Assembly: GCA_902506565.1 (NCBI GenBank)
Contig: LR732703.1
Span: 436,030-500,029 of the forward strand
Direction of reading: 5' to 3'
DNA: 64,000 nucleotides
Origin: Burkholderiales bacterium 8X
Lineage (GTDB): Bacteria; Pseudomonadota; Gammaproteobacteria; Burkholderiales; Burkholderiaceae_C
This document shows, one piece after another, positions 62,820 through 64,000 of the stretch (within the stretch, counting starts at the first letter, position 1; each line of letters starts with the position of its first letter). The position numbers and the translations under genes were made by a program. The notes beneath the pieces are model-generated. The model saw nothing but the letters and a program-made list of their open reading frames with translations, ran no database searches and was not told the DNA's origin.

Positions 62820-63860
62820 ATGGACGCGACCGCACTTCGCACCCAGAAGCATCCTCACCGCGCCAGCGTCTACGGCGTTCACTCGATGGACCGGTTCGTC
62901 TACACCGTGCCCGACCTGGACGAGGCGCAGCGCTTCTACGACACCTTCGGGCTCGACCCTCGACGCGACGGCGATCGGCTCGACCTGCATACCTTCGGCC
63001 ATCCGCATCGCTGGGGCTCGGTGTACCAGGCGCCGGGGCCGAAGAAGCTGCAGTACCTTCGCTTCGGCTGCTTCGAAGAGGACTTCGAGCACATCGCGGC
63101 TCGCGTGCAACGCCTCGGCACGCCGCGTTGCGAGCCGCATCCGCTCGGCGATGCGTCGGGTCTGTGGATCCGGCATCCGGATGGCTTTCCGGTGCAGATC
63201 GTGGTCGCGCCGAAGAGCACGCCCGATGCGCGCAGCGAGCGCATCGTCGACCCGCCGGTCACGTTGGGCGCGGGCGCCTCGCTCAGCCGCTCGCGCATTC
63301 CCAAGGTGCGGCCGCGCCGGCTTTCGCACGTGCTGCTGTTCTCGCCGGATATCTCGCGTGCGATCGGCTTCTACCAGGACGTGCTGGGCCTGCGCCTTTC
63401 GGACCGCTCGGCCGACCTGGTCGTCTTCCTGCATGGTGCCCACGGCAGCGACCATCACCTGGTCGCGATGGCCAAGTCGAATGCCGCAGGGCTTCATCAC
63501 AGCAGCTGGGACGTGGGCAACATCGACGAGGTCGGTCGCGGCATGGAGCAGATGACCGCTGCCGGCTACACCCGCGGCTGGGGGCTGGGGCGCCATGTGC
63601 TCGGCTCGAACTATTTCTATTACGTGCGCGATCCGTGGGGCAGCTACGCCGAGTACTCGTTCGACATCGACTACGTGCCGGGCGACTTCGACTGGCGGGC
63701 TGCCGACCATGCGCCGGAGGATTCGTTCTACGCCTGGGGTCCGGCCGTGCCGGAAGACTTCGTCACCAATTTCGAGGTGCTGCCCGAAGGTGCCTCGGCC
63801 GGCGATTCGAAGGACTCGCCGTCGGACCCGGCAGTGGCCGCCGCGGTGGCCTCCGCCTGA
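62820..63860 (+). CDS. Extradiol ring-cleavage dioxygenase (VOC family)
   Basis: 346 residues: two VOC modules, the second of which binds iron. Visible ligands are His in RRLSHVLLFS, His in GLHHSSWDVG and Glu in YAEYSFD. This layout is that of catechol-2,3-dioxygenase-type enzymes. An AGGAG ribosome site lies before the ATG. The next gene, a fumarylacetoacetate-hydrolase-family protein, would act on the ring-cleavage product. Confidence 0.9.
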   Translation: MDATALRTQKHPHRASVYGVHSMDRFVYTVPDLDEAQRFYDTFGLDPRRDGDRLDLHTFGHPHRWGSVYQAPGPKKLQYLRFGCFEEDFEHIAARVQRLGTPRCEPHPLGDASGLWIRHPDGFPVQIVVAPKSTPDARSERIVDPPVTLGAGASLSRSRIPKVRPRRLSHVLLFSPDISRAIGFYQDVLGLRLSDRSADLVVFLHGAHGSDHHLVAMAKSNAAGLHHSSWDVGNIDEVGRGMEQMTAAGYTRGWGLGRHVLGSNYFYYVRDPWGSYAEYSFDIDYVPGDFDWRAADHAPEDSFYAWGPAVPEDFVTNFEVLPEGASAGDSKDSPSDPAVAAAVASA

Positions 63861-63920
63861 AGCGGCTCCGCCGGCTCGATCCCCAGTCTTCCTTTTTTAT
63901 TTCCCTTCCAGAAAGCACCC

Positions 63921-64000
63921 ATGCGTTTCGTCGCCTTCCAAAGCAATGGCCAGCCCGCACTCGGCCTCCGCATCGATCAAGAGCTGGTGAATCTCACCGC
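63921..64000 (+). CDS. Fumarylacetoacetate hydrolase family protein, N-terminal part (runs off window)
   Basis: The first 26 codons are seen, MRFVAFQSNGQPALGLRI and on. This start pattern is typical of the FAH family, which hydrolyses or isomerises acylpyruvates and ring-fission products. It follows the dioxygenase gene by about 60 bp on the same strand. Only the beginning can be read, so the subfamily cannot be decided. Confidence 0.7.
   Translation, partial: MRFVAFQSNGQPALGLRIDQELVNLT

Noticed and set aside
1..64000. tRNA, rRNA, riboswitch, phage or insertion-sequence genes
   Set aside because: No cloverleaf arms, rRNA stretches, transposase motifs or integrase motifs were recognised on either strand.

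Overview
The window is a high-GC chromosomal segment whose gene content points to a beta-proteobacterium of the Burkholderiales, most likely Comamonadaceae and probably close to Variovorax. Grounds for this are the H-NS histone-type protein, the PiuC-type hydroxylase behind a siderophore receptor, the peroxiredoxin-glutaredoxin fusion, the LigC-like ligase and the overall codon use. This is inference from protein resemblance only. No rRNA, tRNA, CRISPR array or insertion sequence was found.

Layout. 1-4.8 kb: the end of a NorD/CbbO-type VWA gene, a pteridine-reductase-like SDR, and a signalling group made of a cysteine-free sulfite-oxidase-fold secreted protein, a hybrid kinase with a degenerate receiver, and a convergent HTH-receiver regulator. 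5-9.2 kb: a Fur-type iron operon (TonB receptor, PiuC hydroxylase, PepSY protein, cytochrome b561). 9.2-9.8 kb: a gene-free stretch of nested inverted repeats. 10.6-17.1 kb: a minus-strand catabolic operon (class I aldolase, polar-amino-acid-type ABC importer, YihV-like PfkB kinase, Asp/Glu racemase, RpiR regulator) with an inverted-repeat operator candidate in front of it. 17.2-25.1 kb: an AAA ATPase, an NCS1 nucleobase permease, a zinc-ribbon microprotein, an MBL hydrolase, an alpha/beta hydrolase, a PAS hybrid kinase, a membrane protein with a polyglutamine end, and a BLUF photoreceptor.

25.2-43.5 kb: one minus-strand Wzx/Wzy-type exopolysaccharide locus. It starts with Wza and a Wzc-like chain-length/tyrosine kinase, then has a GH74-like beta-propeller, a WecG/TagA transferase, a full GDP-D-glycero-alpha-D-manno-heptose module (GmhA, HddA and an HddC-GmhB fusion) with an epimerase, and ends with glycosyltransferases, polymerase, acyltransferase, flippase and methyltransferase. 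The last seven genes are clearly AT-richer than the rest and look acquired. Most neighbouring genes overlap by 4 bp.

43.8-56.3 kb: stress and miscellaneous genes: patatin, manganese catalase, an FGE-like lipoprotein, a ParDE-type toxin-antitoxin pair, Prx-Grx, an ATP-dependent DNA ligase, a YidB-like protein, an orphan branched-chain amino-acid-type binding protein, an H-NS protein with two DNA-binding motifs, and a fused membrane/spermidine-synthase-like protein. 56.3-61.8 kb: a compact minus-strand biosynthetic operon (type III polyketide synthase, methyltransferase, FAD oxidoreductase, ACP, ketosynthase, EamA exporter), the best candidate here for an undescribed system. 61.9-64 kb: a GntR/FCD regulator divergent from an extradiol dioxygenase and the start of a fumarylacetoacetate-hydrolase-family gene, which looks like an aromatic-degradation operon running out of the window.
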